From: Acidovorax sp. CCYZU-2555
Lineage (GTDB): Bacteria; Pseudomonadota; Gammaproteobacteria; Burkholderiales; Burkholderiaceae_C
Direction of reading: 5' to 3'
Assembly: GCF_018413525.1 (NCBI RefSeq)
Contig: NZ_JAHCDD010000061.1
Span: forward strand, 1-36,633
DNA length: 36,633 nt
In this document: piece by piece, positions 19,527 to 28,510 of the stretch
Numbering within the stretch: position 1 is the stretch's first letter
Layout of the letters: the number at the start of each line of letters is the position of its first letter
Program-made: the position numbers and the translations under genes
The notes under the pieces: generated by a model
Database searches by the model: none
Told to the model about the DNA's origin: nothing
The model's input: only the letters and a program-made list of their open reading frames with translations

Positions 19527-19578
19527 TTCGGTAATTCATGAGGCAAGCGGCAGCAAACCAACGCAATTGGAGAAATAC

Positions 19579-19606
19579 GCAGCAGCAAGCGGGCCTTTGC
19601 TGCTGC
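19579..19606 (+). terminator. strong hairpin in the sdhC leader
   Basis: Perfect 10-bp stem GCAGCAGCAA (19579-19588) / TTGCTGCTGC (19597-19606) with an 8-base loop, 52 bp after the gntR stop and about 70 bp before sdhC. No T-run follows directly (ATTGCAATAGAATTTT), so it may be a partial terminator after gntR, an attenuating or protective leader structure for sdh mRNA, or both. Confidence 0.5.
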
Positions 19607-19677
19607 ATTGCAATAGAATTTTGCGGCGATCGCCTTGCCCGATTACGAAGCAGTTACCACCCACGAAAGCGCATGAC

Positions 19678-20112
19678 ATGACAGAGTTAGCCAAAAAGCG
19701 GCCAGAGTTCCGCAACATCAACCTACTCAAGGACGTCCCCACCTACCGCATGCCAGCGGCGGCCGTGGTGTCGATCTTGCACCGCATCAGCGGCATCATC
19801 ATGTTCGTGCTGCTGCCGTTCATCGTCTGGATGCTGGACCGCTCGCTGACCTCGGAAATCTCCTACGACGCTTTCACCGCGGTGTTCCGCGCGGGCGCTG
19901 GCTTTGTTCCCGGCTGGTTCTTCAAGCTGATGGTGCTGGCGCTGATCTGGGCCTACCTGCACCACTTCATCGCCGGCCTGCGCCACCTGTGGATGGACCT
20001 GAGCCATTCGTCGGTGAACAAGGAATTCGGTCGCAAGTCCGCCGTCACCGTGCTGGTGATCAGCGTAGCCCTCACCCTGGTGCTGGGCGCCAAGCTGTTC
20101 GGCCTGTACTGA
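19678..20112 (+). CDS. sdhC: succinate dehydrogenase cytochrome b556 subunit
   Basis: 144-aa membrane anchor of complex II. ATG at 19678 begins MTELAKKRPEFRNINL. Three membrane helices are visible (about residues 28-52, 78-98, 120-143). The quinone-site signature S-I-L-HR-x-SG lies at residues 32-39, and the probable axial haem b ligand is His96 in HHFIAGLRHLWMDL. It anchors SdhAB to the inner membrane and passes electrons to ubiquinone. First gene of sdhCDAB-sdhE-gltA. Confidence 0.96.
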   Translation: MTELAKKRPEFRNINLLKDVPTYRMPAAAVVSILHRISGIIMFVLLPFIVWMLDRSLTSEISYDAFTAVFRAGAGFVPGWFFKLMVLALIWAYLHHFIAGLRHLWMDLSHSSVNKEFGRKSAVTVLVISVALTLVLGAKLFGLY

Positions 20113-20145
20113 TCCGCCCCGCACACTGAACAAGAAGGAATAACC

Positions 20146-20511
20146 ATGTCCGTGAATTACGGCTCCAAGCGCACCGTTGTCGGTGCCCACTACGGTCTGC
20201 GCGACTGGCTCGTCCAGCGCGGCACCGCGGTCATCATGACCCTGTTCACCATCGCGCTGCTGGCGCAGGTGATTTTCTCCAGGGGTGCCCTCGGTTACGA
20301 CCTGTGGGCCGGTATCTTTGCCGCCCAGTGGATGAAGGGCCTGACCTTCGCCACGGTCATCGCGCTGGCCTGGCACGTCTGGGTAGGCATGCGCAACGTC
20401 TGGATGGACTATGTCCCCGCCGTGCTCTTGCGCCTGGTGCTGCAAGTCCTGACGCTGGCCTGGCTGTTCGCCTGCACCGCCTGGGCTTTCCAGGTGCTGT
20501 GGCGCATGTAA
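20146..20511 (+). CDS. sdhD: succinate dehydrogenase membrane anchor subunit
   Basis: 121-aa second anchor subunit with three membrane helices (about residues 26-46, 57-82, 93-117). His77 in LAWHVWVGMRNVWMDYV matches the position of the E. coli SdhD haem ligand. The start follows AGAAGGAATA. It lies 33 bp after sdhC and 34 bp before sdhA, in one operon. Confidence 0.95.
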   Translation: MSVNYGSKRTVVGAHYGLRDWLVQRGTAVIMTLFTIALLAQVIFSRGALGYDLWAGIFAAQWMKGLTFATVIALAWHVWVGMRNVWMDYVPAVLLRLVLQVLTLAWLFACTAWAFQVLWRM

Positions 20512-20545
20512 GCGGGCAAACGATCTCCACGATTGAAGGTTAAGA

Positions 20546-22351
20546 ATGAGCTATACCAAAGCAAAAATCACCAAGCGCAAGTTTGACGTCGTTATCGTCG
20601 GCGCTGGCGGCTCGGGCATGCGTGCCGCGCTGGAACTGTCGCGCGCCGGCCTGAATGTGGCCTCGCTGTCCAAAGTGTTCCCCACGCGTTCGCACACCGT
20701 GGCCGCCCAGGGTGGCGTGTCGGCGTCGCTGGGCAACATGTCCGAAGACAACTGGCACTATCACTTCTACGACACCATCAAGGGCTCCGACTGGCTCGGC
20801 GACCAGGATGCGATCGAGTTCATGTGCCGTGAAGCCCCCAAGGTGGTCTACGAGCTCGAACACTTCGGCATGCCGTTCGACCGCAACCCCGATGGCACGA
20901 TCTATCAGCGTCCGTTCGGCGGCCACACCGCCAACTACGGCGAAAAGCCCGTGCAACGCGCCTGCGCCGCGGCCGACCGTACCGGTCACGCCATGCTGCA
21001 CACGCTGTACCAGCAGAACGTCAAGGCGAAGACCAACTTCTTCGTCGAGTGGATGGCACTGGATCTGATCCGCAATGAAGCCGGCGATGTCGTCGGTGTC
21101 ACCGCGCTCGAACTCGAGACCGGCGACCTGTACGAGCTGCAGGCCAAGGCCGTGCTGCTGGCAACGGGCGGCGCAGGCCGCATCTTCGCGGCATCGACCA
21201 ACGCCTTCATCAACACCGGCGACGGCCTGGGCATGGCGGCACGTGCCGGCATTCCGCTGCAGGACATGGAATTCTGGCAATTCCACCCCACCGGCGTGGC
21301 CGGCGCTGGCGTGCTGCTGACCGAAGGCTGCCGCGGCGAAGGCGCCATTCTGCTGAACAGCGAAGGCGAACGCTTCATGGAGCGCTATGCGCCCACCTTG
21401 AAGGATCTGGCCCCACGTGACTTCGTGTCGCGTTCGATGGACCAGGAAATCAAGGAAGGCCGTGGCTGTGGTCCGAACAAGGACTACGTGATGCTCAAGC
21501 TGAGCCACCTGGGTGCGGACACCATCCACAAGCGCCTGCCTTCGGTCTACGAAATCGGCGTCAACTTCGCCAACGTCGACATCACCAAGGAAGACATTCC
21601 CGTGGTGCCGACCATCCATTACCAAATGGGCGGCATTCCCACCAACATCAACGGCCAGGTCGTGGTGCATGATGGCCAGGCCAACCAGGTCGTCAATGGT
21701 CTGTACGCCGTGGGCGAATGCTCCTGCGTGTCGGTGCACGGCGCCAACCGCCTGGGCACCAACTCGCTGCTCGACCTGCTGGTCTTCGGCAAGGCCGCCG
21801 GCCGCCACATCGTCGACTTCGTGCGCAACGGTGTCGAGCACCAGCCCATGCCCGCTGACGGCGCCGACCGCACCCTGGCGCGCCTCAACCAGCTGCAGGA
21901 ATCGACCGCAGGCACCTATGCCCAGGACGTCGCCGGCAACATCCGCACCACCATGCAACAGCACGCTGGCGTGTTCCGCACGCAAAAGAGCATGGACGAA
22001 GGCGTCGTGAAGATCAACGCCATCCGCGACACCGTGGCTGCCGTGACCCTCAAGGACAAGTCCATGGTCTGGAACACGGCGCGCATGGAAGCGCTGGAAG
22101 TCGACAACCTGATCGAGGTCGCTCAGGCCACGATGACTTCGGCCGCCGCACGCACCGAGTGCCGTGGCGCCCACACCGTGTACGACTACGAACACGACGC
22201 CGACCACGCTGAATTCCCGCTGGGTCGCAACGACAAGGAATGGCTCAAGCACACCTTGTGGCACAGCGCTGGCAACTCGCTCAGCTACAAGCCCGTGAAC
22301 CTCAAGCCCCTGACGGTGGACAGCGTGCCTCCCAAGGTCCGCACGTTCTGA
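20546..22351 (+). CDS. sdhA: succinate dehydrogenase flavoprotein subunit
   Basis: 601-aa catalytic subunit oxidising succinate to fumarate at the inner face of the cytoplasmic membrane. The FAD-binding Rossmann loop is GAGGSG (residues 19-24), and His50 in TRSHTVAAQGG is the expected covalent FAD attachment site. Substrate-site elements RPFGGHTANYG, QFHPTGVAGAG and GANRLGTNSLLDLLVFG are intact. It has the usual length for Gram-negative SdhA. Covalent flavin insertion is presumably helped by SdhE encoded three genes on. Confidence 0.98.
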   Translation: MSYTKAKITKRKFDVVIVGAGGSGMRAALELSRAGLNVASLSKVFPTRSHTVAAQGGVSASLGNMSEDNWHYHFYDTIKGSDWLGDQDAIEFMCREAPKVVYELEHFGMPFDRNPDGTIYQRPFGGHTANYGEKPVQRACAAADRTGHAMLHTLYQQNVKAKTNFFVEWMALDLIRNEAGDVVGVTALELETGDLYELQAKAVLLATGGAGRIFAASTNAFINTGDGLGMAARAGIPLQDMEFWQFHPTGVAGAGVLLTEGCRGEGAILLNSEGERFMERYAPTLKDLAPRDFVSRSMDQEIKEGRGCGPNKDYVMLKLSHLGADTIHKRLPSVYEIGVNFANVDITKEDIPVVPTIHYQMGGIPTNINGQVVVHDGQANQVVNGLYAVGECSCVSVHGANRLGTNSLLDLLVFGKAAGRHIVDFVRNGVEHQPMPADGADRTLARLNQLQESTAGTYAQDVAGNIRTTMQQHAGVFRTQKSMDEGVVKINAIRDTVAAVTLKDKSMVWNTARMEALEVDNLIEVAQATMTSAAARTECRGAHTVYDYEHDADHAEFPLGRNDKEWLKHTLWHSAGNSLSYKPVNLKPLTVDSVPPKVRTF

Positions 22352-22380
22352 TCGCCCCGCAGCCCGACGAGAAAAAAATC

Positions 22381-23082
22381 ATGAAGCGCAAATTCCAAAT
22401 CTACCGCTACGATCCGGACAAGGACGCCAAGCCCTACATGCAAACCGTGGAAGTCGAACTCGACGGCCACGAGCGCATGCTGCTCGACGCCCTGGTCAAA
22501 CTCAAGGAACAGGATCCTTCGATCTCGTTCCGCCGCTCGTGCCGCGAAGGCGTCTGCGGCTCGGATGCGATGAACATCAACGGCAAGAACGGTCTGGCCT
22601 GCCTGACCAACATGAACACCTTGCCCGGTACCATCGTTCTGAAGCCCCTGCCCGGCCTGCCGGTCATCCGCGATCTGATCGTGGACATGACGCAGTTCTT
22701 CAAGCAGTACCACTCGATCAAGCCGTACCTGATCACCGAGACCATCACGCCCGAGAAGGAGCGTCTGCAGTCGCCCGAAGAGCGTGAAGAGCTCAACGGC
22801 CTGTACGAGTGCATTCTGTGCGCGAGCTGCTCGACCAGCTGCCCCTCGTTCTGGTGGAACCCCGACAAGTTCGTGGGCCCCGCAGGTCTGCTGCAAGCCT
22901 ACCGCTTCATCGCCGACAGCCGCGACGAAGCCACGGGCGCGCGTCTGGACAACCTGGAAGATCCTTACCGCCTGTTCCGCTGCCATACCATCATGAACTG
23001 CGTGGACGTGTGCCCCAAGCACCTGAACCCCACGAAGGCGATTGGCAAGATCAAGGAACTGATGGTGCGTCGCGCCATCTGA
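22381..23082 (+). CDS. sdhB: succinate dehydrogenase iron-sulfur subunit
   Basis: 233-aa iron-sulfur protein carrying electrons from FAD to the quinone site. The N-terminal [2Fe-2S] motif SCREGVCGSD has Cys54 and Cys59, and Cys74 follows; an Asp at position 62 replaces the fourth cysteine, as in E. coli SdhB. The C-terminal half has ECILCASCSTSCP and CHTIMNCVDVCPKHLNP for the [4Fe-4S] and [3Fe-4S] clusters. ATG at 22381 is chosen over the longer frame that overlaps sdhA. Its stop shares a base with the sdhE start. Confidence 0.98.
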   Translation: MKRKFQIYRYDPDKDAKPYMQTVEVELDGHERMLLDALVKLKEQDPSISFRRSCREGVCGSDAMNINGKNGLACLTNMNTLPGTIVLKPLPGLPVIRDLIVDMTQFFKQYHSIKPYLITETITPEKERLQSPEEREELNGLYECILCASCSTSCPSFWWNPDKFVGPAGLLQAYRFIADSRDEATGARLDNLEDPYRLFRCHTIMNCVDVCPKHLNPTKAIGKIKELMVRRAI

Positions 23083-23381
23083 TGAACATGACGAACACTC
23101 TGCTCGATGAACGCGAACGCAACCTGCTTCAGTGGCGCAGCCGCCGGGGCCTGGTCGAGAACGACATCTTCATTGGGCAGTTCTTCGCCACCTACGGAGA
23201 CCAGCTGACGCGGAGACACGCAGCTGGCCTGTCTGCCCTGATGGACTTGGCAGACAACGACCTTCTGGATCTATTCCTTGCACGCAAGGAACCCGAAGGC
23301 GAACTCGACACAGAAGAAATCAAAGAAGTGCTGGAACTGGTGCGCAAGCGCCAGCCCGGATCACTTTCACATGTAGGCTAG
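23082..23381 (+). CDS. sdhE: FAD assembly factor SdhE
   Basis: 99-aa SdhE/YgfY (Sdh5) family protein that promotes covalent flavinylation of SdhA. The diagnostic RGxxE motif is present as RRGLVEND near residue 23, followed by DLADNDLLDLFLARKEPEGE. ATG at 23082 shares its A with the sdhB stop (TGATG), so translation is coupled; a second ATG lies two codons later. The position between sdhB and gltA is typical of betaproteobacteria. Confidence 0.95.
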   Translation: MNMTNTLLDERERNLLQWRSRRGLVENDIFIGQFFATYGDQLTRRHAAGLSALMDLADNDLLDLFLARKEPEGELDTEEIKEVLELVRKRQPGSLSHVG

Positions 23382-23405
23382 GCAAACTAGAGAAGGAAGT
23401 TGGAA

Positions 23406-24716
23406 ATGAAACTCGCCGATAACAAAGCAACACTGTCGTTCACGAATGGCAGCCCCAGCGTTGAATTGCCCGTGTACCAGGGCAACATTGGCCCGGACGT
23501 GATTGATATTCGCAAGTTGTACGGCCAGACCGGCATGTTCACGTATGACCCCGGCTTCCTCTCGACGGCAGCCTGCCAGTCGGCAATCACCTACATCGAC
23601 GGCGACAAGGGCGAGCTGCTGTACCGCGGCTACCCCATCGAGCAACTCGCGAAGAACTGCGACTACCTCGAAACCTGTTACCTGCTGCTGTACGGTGAAC
23701 TGCCCAACGAAACCGAAAAGGCCGATTTCGTCGAGCGCGTGACCAAGCACACCATGGTCAACGAGCAGATGCAATTCTTCCTGCGTGGCTTCCGCCGCGA
23801 CGCCCATCCCATGGCCGTCCTGACGGGCCTGGTCGGTGGAATGTCGGCGTTCTACCACGACAGCACGGACATCAACAATCCCGAGCACCGCGAAATCGCT
23901 GCCATCCGCCTGATCGCCAAGATGCCTACCCTGGTGTCCATGGCATACAAGTACGGCACGGGCCAGCCCTACATGTACCCCAAGAATGACCTGTCGTACT
24001 CCGGCAACTTCTTGCGCATGATGTTTGGCAACCCCTGCGAAGAGTATGTGGTCAACCCCGTGCTCGAGCGCGCTCTGGACCGCATCTTCATCCTGCACGC
24101 GGACCACGAGCAGAACGCTTCGACTTCGACCGTGCGCCTGTGCGGTTCGTCGGGCACCAACCCGTTTGCCGCCATCTCGGCCGGCGTGGCATGCCTGTGG
24201 GGCCCTGCCCACGGCGGCGCCAACGAAGCCTGCCTGAACATGCTCGAACAGATCCAGGCCAACGGCGGCATCGCCAAGGTCGGCGAGTTCATGGAACAGG
24301 TCAAGGACAAGTCGTCGGGCGTGAAGCTGATGGGCTTTGGCCACCGCGTCTACAAGAACTACGACCCCCGCGCCACGCTGATGCAGGAAACCTGCAATGA
24401 AGTGCTGGCCGAACTGGGCCTGGAAAACGATCCGCTGTTCGCACTGGCCAAGGCCGTCGAGAAGATCGCCCTGGAAGACGACTACTTCGTGCAGCGCAAG
24501 CTCTACCCGAACGTCGACTTCTACTCCGGCATCGTGCAGCGCGCCATGGGCATTCCCGTGAACATCTTCACGGGCGTGTTTGCCCTGGCCCGTACCGTCG
24601 GCTGGATCGCCCAGCTGAACGAACAAATGGCCGACCCCGAGTACAAGATCGGCCGTCCCCGCCAGCTGTTCACCGGCTCGCAGCACCGCACCGTCAAGCC
24701 TATCGGCCAGCGTTAA
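23406..24716 (+). CDS. gltA: type II citrate synthase
   Basis: 436-aa citrate synthase condensing acetyl-CoA with oxaloacetate. ATG at 23406 is placed after AGAAGGAAGTTGG; a TTG six bases earlier is a poorer start. The catalytic triad is visible as His in [10 protein letters not shown], His in [14 protein letters not shown] and Asp in NVDFYSGIV, and [14 protein letters not shown] is conserved. Length and N-terminal domain match the hexameric, NADH-inhibited type of Gram-negative bacteria. It is the last gene of the sdh operon, ending at a strong terminator. Confidence 0.98.
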   Translation: MKLADNKATLSFTNGSPSVELPVYQGNIGPDVIDIRKLYGQTGMFTYDPGFLSTAACQSAITYIDGDKGELLYRGYPIEQLAKNCDYLETCYLLLYGELPNETEKADFVERVTKHTMVNEQMQFFLRGFRRDAHPMAVLTGLVGGMSAFYHDSTDINNPEHREIAAIRLIAKMPTLVSMAYKYGTGQPYMYPKNDLSYSGNFLRMMFGNPCEEYVVNPVLERALDRIFILHADHEQNASTSTVRLCGSSGTNPFAAISAGVACLWGPAHGGANEACLNMLEQIQANGGIAKVGEFMEQVKDKSSGVKLMGFGHRVYKNYDPRATLMQETCNEVLAELGLENDPLFALAKAVEKIALEDDYFVQRKLYPNVDFYSGIVQRAMGIPVNIFTGVFALARTVGWIAQLNEQMADPEYKIGRPRQLFTGSQHRTVKPIGQR

Positions 24717-24745
24717 GACCCCGGCGGCCTGGGCCGCTGGACGAC

Positions 24746-24780
24746 AAGCCCGCAGATGCTCCGGCCCTGCGGGCTTTTTT
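24746..24780 (+). terminator. rho-independent terminator after gltA
   Basis: Stem AGCCCGCAG (24747-24755) / CTGCGGGCT (24767-24775) with an 11-base loop, followed by six T (24775-24780), 30 bp after the gltA stop. It ends the sdh-gltA transcript ahead of the convergent ankyrin gene. Confidence 0.92.
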
Positions 24781-24795
24781 GCGTCGGCTGGCGAC

Positions 24796-27660
24796 TCAAG
24801 GGCTCTCGAGCACGCCCACGATTTCCACTGCGCCAGCGTGCGCGCACGGCTCCTGCGCTGCCTCGGTGCAGCTCGGCGGGTCTGAAACAAATCCCGGTTC
24901 ATCGCAGTCGTGTGGCGGCCAATGCGTACTTTGTGCCCCATGGCCCGGTGGCTGCGGACCCCTATCGCCATCCGGGTCACCGCCAGACCGGGCCTGGGTG
25001 CTGTTGACGATGGCCCACTGCATCTTCATCTTGTTCGCCCCCGAACCCCGAGCCGAGTACACCAGATCGCTGGCGTTCATATGCCAATGGTTCTCCCGTT
25101 CCGGGTCCGCGCCGGCCTCGAGCAAGAGCGCCACGCCCGGCGCCCATCCCCCCATCACCGCATGCATCAGCGCCGTATTGCCATTGCCGTCCGCCGCATC
25201 GATGTCCGCTTCCCGGGCGAGGATGGCCTGCGCCAGGTCCGCTCGGTTTTGCCAGACCGCGGCCATCAACGCCGTGTGGCCCATCTTGGTCTGCAGATCG
25301 ACATTGGCCCCCCTGGCCAGCAAGGCATGCACCACGCTGTCGTATTGCTTGTCGACCGCGAGGAAGAGCGCGCTCGCGCCGTTGTGCATCACCACATCGA
25401 CATCGGCATGGGCGTCCAGCAACTCTTGCACCACGGCCAGGAACTTGGCTTCCAGCATATGCCACCCGTCCCCAGCCGCTGAAGCGGTGGCATAGAACCC
25501 GTTGAGCGCTTTATCCAATGCCTGCGCGGGACCCAGATAAACCGCAGCCAGCAATGCGTTCGAGCCCAGATGGCTCTTGGCATCGACCTGTGCTCCGTGC
25601 TGTATCAAGGCGCTCACCACGTGCTGGCGTCCCAGCCCAGCCGCATACTCCAGCGGGCCGATAGCGTGCATCCCCAGTCCCAAATTGGGGTTGGCATTGG
25701 CTTCGAGCAGGGCCTGTACCACGCCCATGGGGGCATGTTGCACGGCATGCACCAGCGGACTCATTGCGTCGCTGTCGAGCGCATCCAGATCCATTCCGGT
25801 GGCGGCAAACGCCTTCACCAGCGCGATTTGTTGATTGCCATCCACGCTTTCCTCGTAGATTGCGTCCACCAACAACTCCAAATTGGGGCTGGCATGGGCT
25901 TCGAGCAGGGTCCGTACCACGGCCACGGGGGCATGTTGCGCGGCATGCTGCAGCGGGCTCACTCCCTTGCTGTCGAGAGCATCCAAATCCATTCCGGTGG
26001 CAGCAAGCGCCTTCACCAGCGCGATTTGTTGATCGGTATCCACGCTTTCCTTGCATATCGCGTCCAGCAACAGTTTCAAATACAGCTGCTGCTGGTCGCC
26101 AGGAACCAGCACGCCCTTGGCGCGCAACTCCACGACTTGCGCTGAATTGCCCTGCCGCGCCGCATGCAGCAACTGTGCACTGGCAATCTTCTCGACCATT
26201 GCGCCGCCGCGCGACAGCGCCATGTCCGCGACGCTGAGCTGGTGCCGGTTCTGATGAAAGGGGTTTGCGCCGGCCTCCAGCAACAGCTCCACGCTCTGCA
26301 GGTCGTTCTTTTCAACGGCAAACATCAACGCGGTAGATTCGTCATTGTCAGTGAGATCGATCTGCGGCGTTCGTTCCAGCAAGCATTGCAGCAGCTTGGG
26401 GCTACCGCTAGACGCGGCGCTCATCAACGGGGTAATGCCCAAATCGTCCGCGATCTCGATATTGACGTTGGCCTCCAGCAATATCTGCAATATTTCCACC
26501 ATGCACTCGTGGTCCGCCCGTTCCGGTTGAAACACGGCGTACAACGGGACCTCCTTTGACTCCCCGCCCTGCCCATCGACGTTGGCCCCTGCGGCAATCA
26601 AGCACCGCACGAGGTCCGGACATTTGCGCCAGATGGCGGCCTGCAGCGCGCCGGGGCTGCCTTCCAGCAGCGGATTGGGCTCGGCTTTTGCGTCCAGCAA
26701 AGCCCGCACCACGTCCACTGGCGCAATGAGAATGGCACTGATAAGTGGGTTCATCTTCCGCACGGATACATCCAGATTCATTCCCGTTGCGCAGCAGGCC
26801 TTCACCATTTGCAGTTGCTGGGCGGAGTACGAGTCTCCATTGATGATTGCCCCAAGCAGCGTTTCCAGATACAGAGACTGTTGCGCGTCCGGCAGCTTGG
26901 GCTCTGCCATGGTCCGCAGTACCGTTACCACGTCCGGCCGTCCGTGCGCGACCGCGTAGTTCATCAGGTGGTGCAATGCCGGCGCGGGTAATTTCTGCGC
27001 GTCCCGCATCTCCGGACTCATGACATCGAACAGTTTCAGCATCACTTCGTGGGAGTGCTTAAGTAACGCCACGGTAAAAGCCGTCTGTTGATGCTTGCTC
27101 CTGTGGCTCAGGTCGGCACCGGCGTTCAGCAGCATTTCCGTGCCCTGCACCCAGTTTTCCTGTGCGGCATGCATCAGTGCCGTATTGCCGTGGTCGTCGG
27201 CAAGTTCGGTGTCCGGATTTCTTGCCAGCAGGGCCTGCAGCAGGTGCGGGCTGCCGCGTTTCACCGCGAGCATCAGCATGGTGCACTTCCCATGCCAGAC
27301 ATTGACATCCATGTTTTCAGCGGCATCGACCAAGGCCTGCGCGATGGCCACGGGTGCGTTGGTCAGCGCGAGCGCCAGCGGGCTTGAGCCGGACTTATCC
27401 GCGGCGCTCACGTCCATTCCCGTAGCGCCAAAGGCTTTCATTACCCGCACCTTGTGGAGATCGCTGGTGTTCTTGGCCGTGATCGCGTCCATCAAATGGT
27501 GCCAATAGTCTGCGAGGTCCTTGGCCCCAATGTCTATCTGCCTGGCCCGGCATTCCAGGACCTTGTGCAGGTTTCCCTCCAGTGCGGCTTTCAGCATCTG
27601 CAGGCAGGTCGTCGGTTTGGCGATGATGTGGGTTTTCTTTGGCGGGTTTTTCTTTGGCAT
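24796..27660 (-). CDS. large ankyrin-repeat protein with duplicated internal modules
   Basis: 954-aa protein composed mostly of ankyrin repeats (for example GNTALMHAAQENWVQGTEMLLNAGAD, GHTALMAAVWQNRADLAQAILARE, NGNTALMHAVMGGWAPGVALLLEAGAD). It has no signal peptide or membrane helix; the start (MPKKNPPKK) is basic. Repeats are organised in larger modules: an opening unit with VKAxxATGMDL occurs at about residues 55-115, 265-330, 529-594 and 595-660, and a closing unit ending in LLLEAGA near 157-190, 441-475 and 827-865. The last 75 residues are Pro/Gly/Ser-rich and unstructured. Ankyrin proteins bind other proteins; no partner or enzymatic domain is visible. It faces gltA across a terminator and has an AT-rich upstream region, suggesting an acquired or fast-evolving gene. 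Confidence 0.88.
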   Translation of the reverse strand: MPKKNPPKKTHIIAKPTTCLQMLKAALEGNLHKVLECRARQIDIGAKDLADYWHHLMDAITAKNTSDLHKVRVMKAFGATGMDVSAADKSGSSPLALALTNAPVAIAQALVDAAENMDVNVWHGKCTMLMLAVKRGSPHLLQALLARNPDTELADDHGNTALMHAAQENWVQGTEMLLNAGADLSHRSKHQQTAFTVALLKHSHEVMLKLFDVMSPEMRDAQKLPAPALHHLMNYAVAHGRPDVVTVLRTMAEPKLPDAQQSLYLETLLGAIINGDSYSAQQLQMVKACCATGMNLDVSVRKMNPLISAILIAPVDVVRALLDAKAEPNPLLEGSPGALQAAIWRKCPDLVRCLIAAGANVDGQGGESKEVPLYAVFQPERADHECMVEILQILLEANVNIEIADDLGITPLMSAASSGSPKLLQCLLERTPQIDLTDNDESTALMFAVEKNDLQSVELLLEAGANPFHQNRHQLSVADMALSRGGAMVEKIASAQLLHAARQGNSAQVVELRAKGVLVPGDQQQLYLKLLLDAICKESVDTDQQIALVKALAATGMDLDALDSKGVSPLQHAAQHAPVAVVRTLLEAHASPNLELLVDAIYEESVDGNQQIALVKAFAATGMDLDALDSDAMSPLVHAVQHAPMGVVQALLEANANPNLGLGMHAIGPLEYAAGLGRQHVVSALIQHGAQVDAKSHLGSNALLAAVYLGPAQALDKALNGFYATASAAGDGWHMLEAKFLAVVQELLDAHADVDVVMHNGASALFLAVDKQYDSVVHALLARGANVDLQTKMGHTALMAAVWQNRADLAQAILAREADIDAADGNGNTALMHAVMGGWAPGVALLLEAGADPERENHWHMNASDLVYSARGSGANKMKMQWAIVNSTQARSGGDPDGDRGPQPPGHGAQSTHWPPHDCDEPGFVSDPPSCTEAAQEPCAHAGAVEIVGVLESP
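25681..26076 (-). repeat. 198-bp tandem duplication inside the ankyrin gene
   Basis: Two adjacent 198-bp units (25681-25878 and 25879-26076; 66 codons each) are strongly similar: both begin CAAATTGGGG, and both encode a unit with QQIALVKA-x-AATGMDLDALDS. They correspond to residues about 529-594 and 595-660. The length is an exact codon multiple, so the frame is kept. The similarity at DNA level points to a fairly recent duplication compared with the other, diverged units. Confidence 0.85.
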
Positions 27661-27819
27661 GGCGAGCTGAGTGCCGTGATCCGGGCAGATGCCTGATTAC
27701 AACATAATAGTTAAAATATAATTTTATACTTTAACAATAGTTTTTTGCAATCGATTGCCAGTGACGCATCCAGCAACTTTGTCGTGTCCGAAAGGCCGCA
27801 AGGCCTAGTGCGGCCAGAC
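27661..27819. other. AT-rich intergenic region upstream of the ankyrin gene
   Basis: About 160 bp without a gene. Bases 27698-27745 are far richer in A/T than anything nearby (runs such as TTAAAATATAATTTTATAC), probably containing the minus-strand promoter for the ankyrin gene. No single -35/-10 pair stands out because many TATAAT-like hexamers are present. Composition suggests foreign origin of the ankyrin locus. Confidence 0.55.
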
Positions 27820-28510
27820 TCAGCGGCTGTACCCGCCAAAGCGCTCGCGATACACCACTGGCGTGATGCCCATATGCCGCACGAACAGATGGCGCAGCGC
27901 CTGCTTCGAGCGCAGGCCCACGCGCGCGGCGACGGTCTTGAGCGGCAGGTGGCGAGGCGCCTGCAGCAGCTGCTTTGCGCCTTCGAGGCGCGCCGGTCTC
28001 GACAAAGGCAGATGGCGCTCGCTCATCCATGCCTGCGCGGCCAGCACTTCCAGGTCCAACGGCTCGGCAAGATTTGCCAGCACGTAGTCCTGCACCGCCT
28101 TGACGACGCCGGTCTGCACGGCCTGGCTGGAAAACTGCACGCTGAACTGCGACTGCCCGCCCGGACGCTTGGGGTACATCACCAGATCGCGCGCCACATC
28201 GAGCGCCAGATCGATGCAGGCCGTGACGCCGGCCGAGGTCCAGAGGTGGCCGTCGCGCACAACGATCGCGTCGGCATCGACATCGACTGCGGGATAGCGC
28301 TGCTGCTGCAGCGCGGCAACGCTCCAGTGGGTGGCAGCGCGGCGGCCTTCGAGCAGGCCGGCAGCGGCCAGGAAGAAGCTGCCCGAACACAGGACAATGA
28401 CGCGCGGCACGCGCGCAGCCACGCGCGCCGTCCAGGCCAGGAGTTCGCTCCGGGCATCGACGGTCTCGGTAATCTGGCGCGAGCCCGCGAGCTCGCGAGC
28501 CCGCGAGCCG
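27820..28510 (-). pseudogene. truncated GlxA/AraC-type regulator
   Basis: Remnant of a GlxA-like regulator (DJ-1/PfpI domain plus AraC helix-turn-helix). The visible part starts inside the first domain (LLAWTARVAARVPRVIVLCSGSFFLAAAGLLEGRRAATHW) and ends RHLFVRHMGITPVVYRERFGG. The N-terminal half of the PfpI domain, about 90 residues, is missing: the open frame instead continues to 28620 through sequence antisense to an adhC remnant. In the AraC domain the stretch normally between the first helix-turn-helix and the RLExA helix is also missing (MSERHL runs straight into PLSRPARLEGAKQLL), a loss of about 20 residues. It is probably non-functional. Two independent lesions argue against a sequencing slip. 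Confidence 0.75.
28479..28508. repeat. 14-bp direct repeat at a deletion junction
   Basis: GCGAGCCCGCGAGC occurs at 28479-28492 and 28495-28508, and the centre CGCGAGCTCGCG is palindromic. It lies exactly where the truncated glxA-like gene meets the adhC remnant, so it may mark the recombination that removed both gene ends. Confidence 0.6.

Noticed and set aside
20540..22264. 574-codon minus-strand open frame over sdhA
   Set aside because: Antisense shadow of a clear SdhA; the frame is open only because of third-position GC bias.
25681..26076. Direct repeats considered as a CRISPR or minisatellite array
   Set aside because: Only two 198-bp units, in frame inside an ankyrin gene, no spacers; it is a coding duplication.
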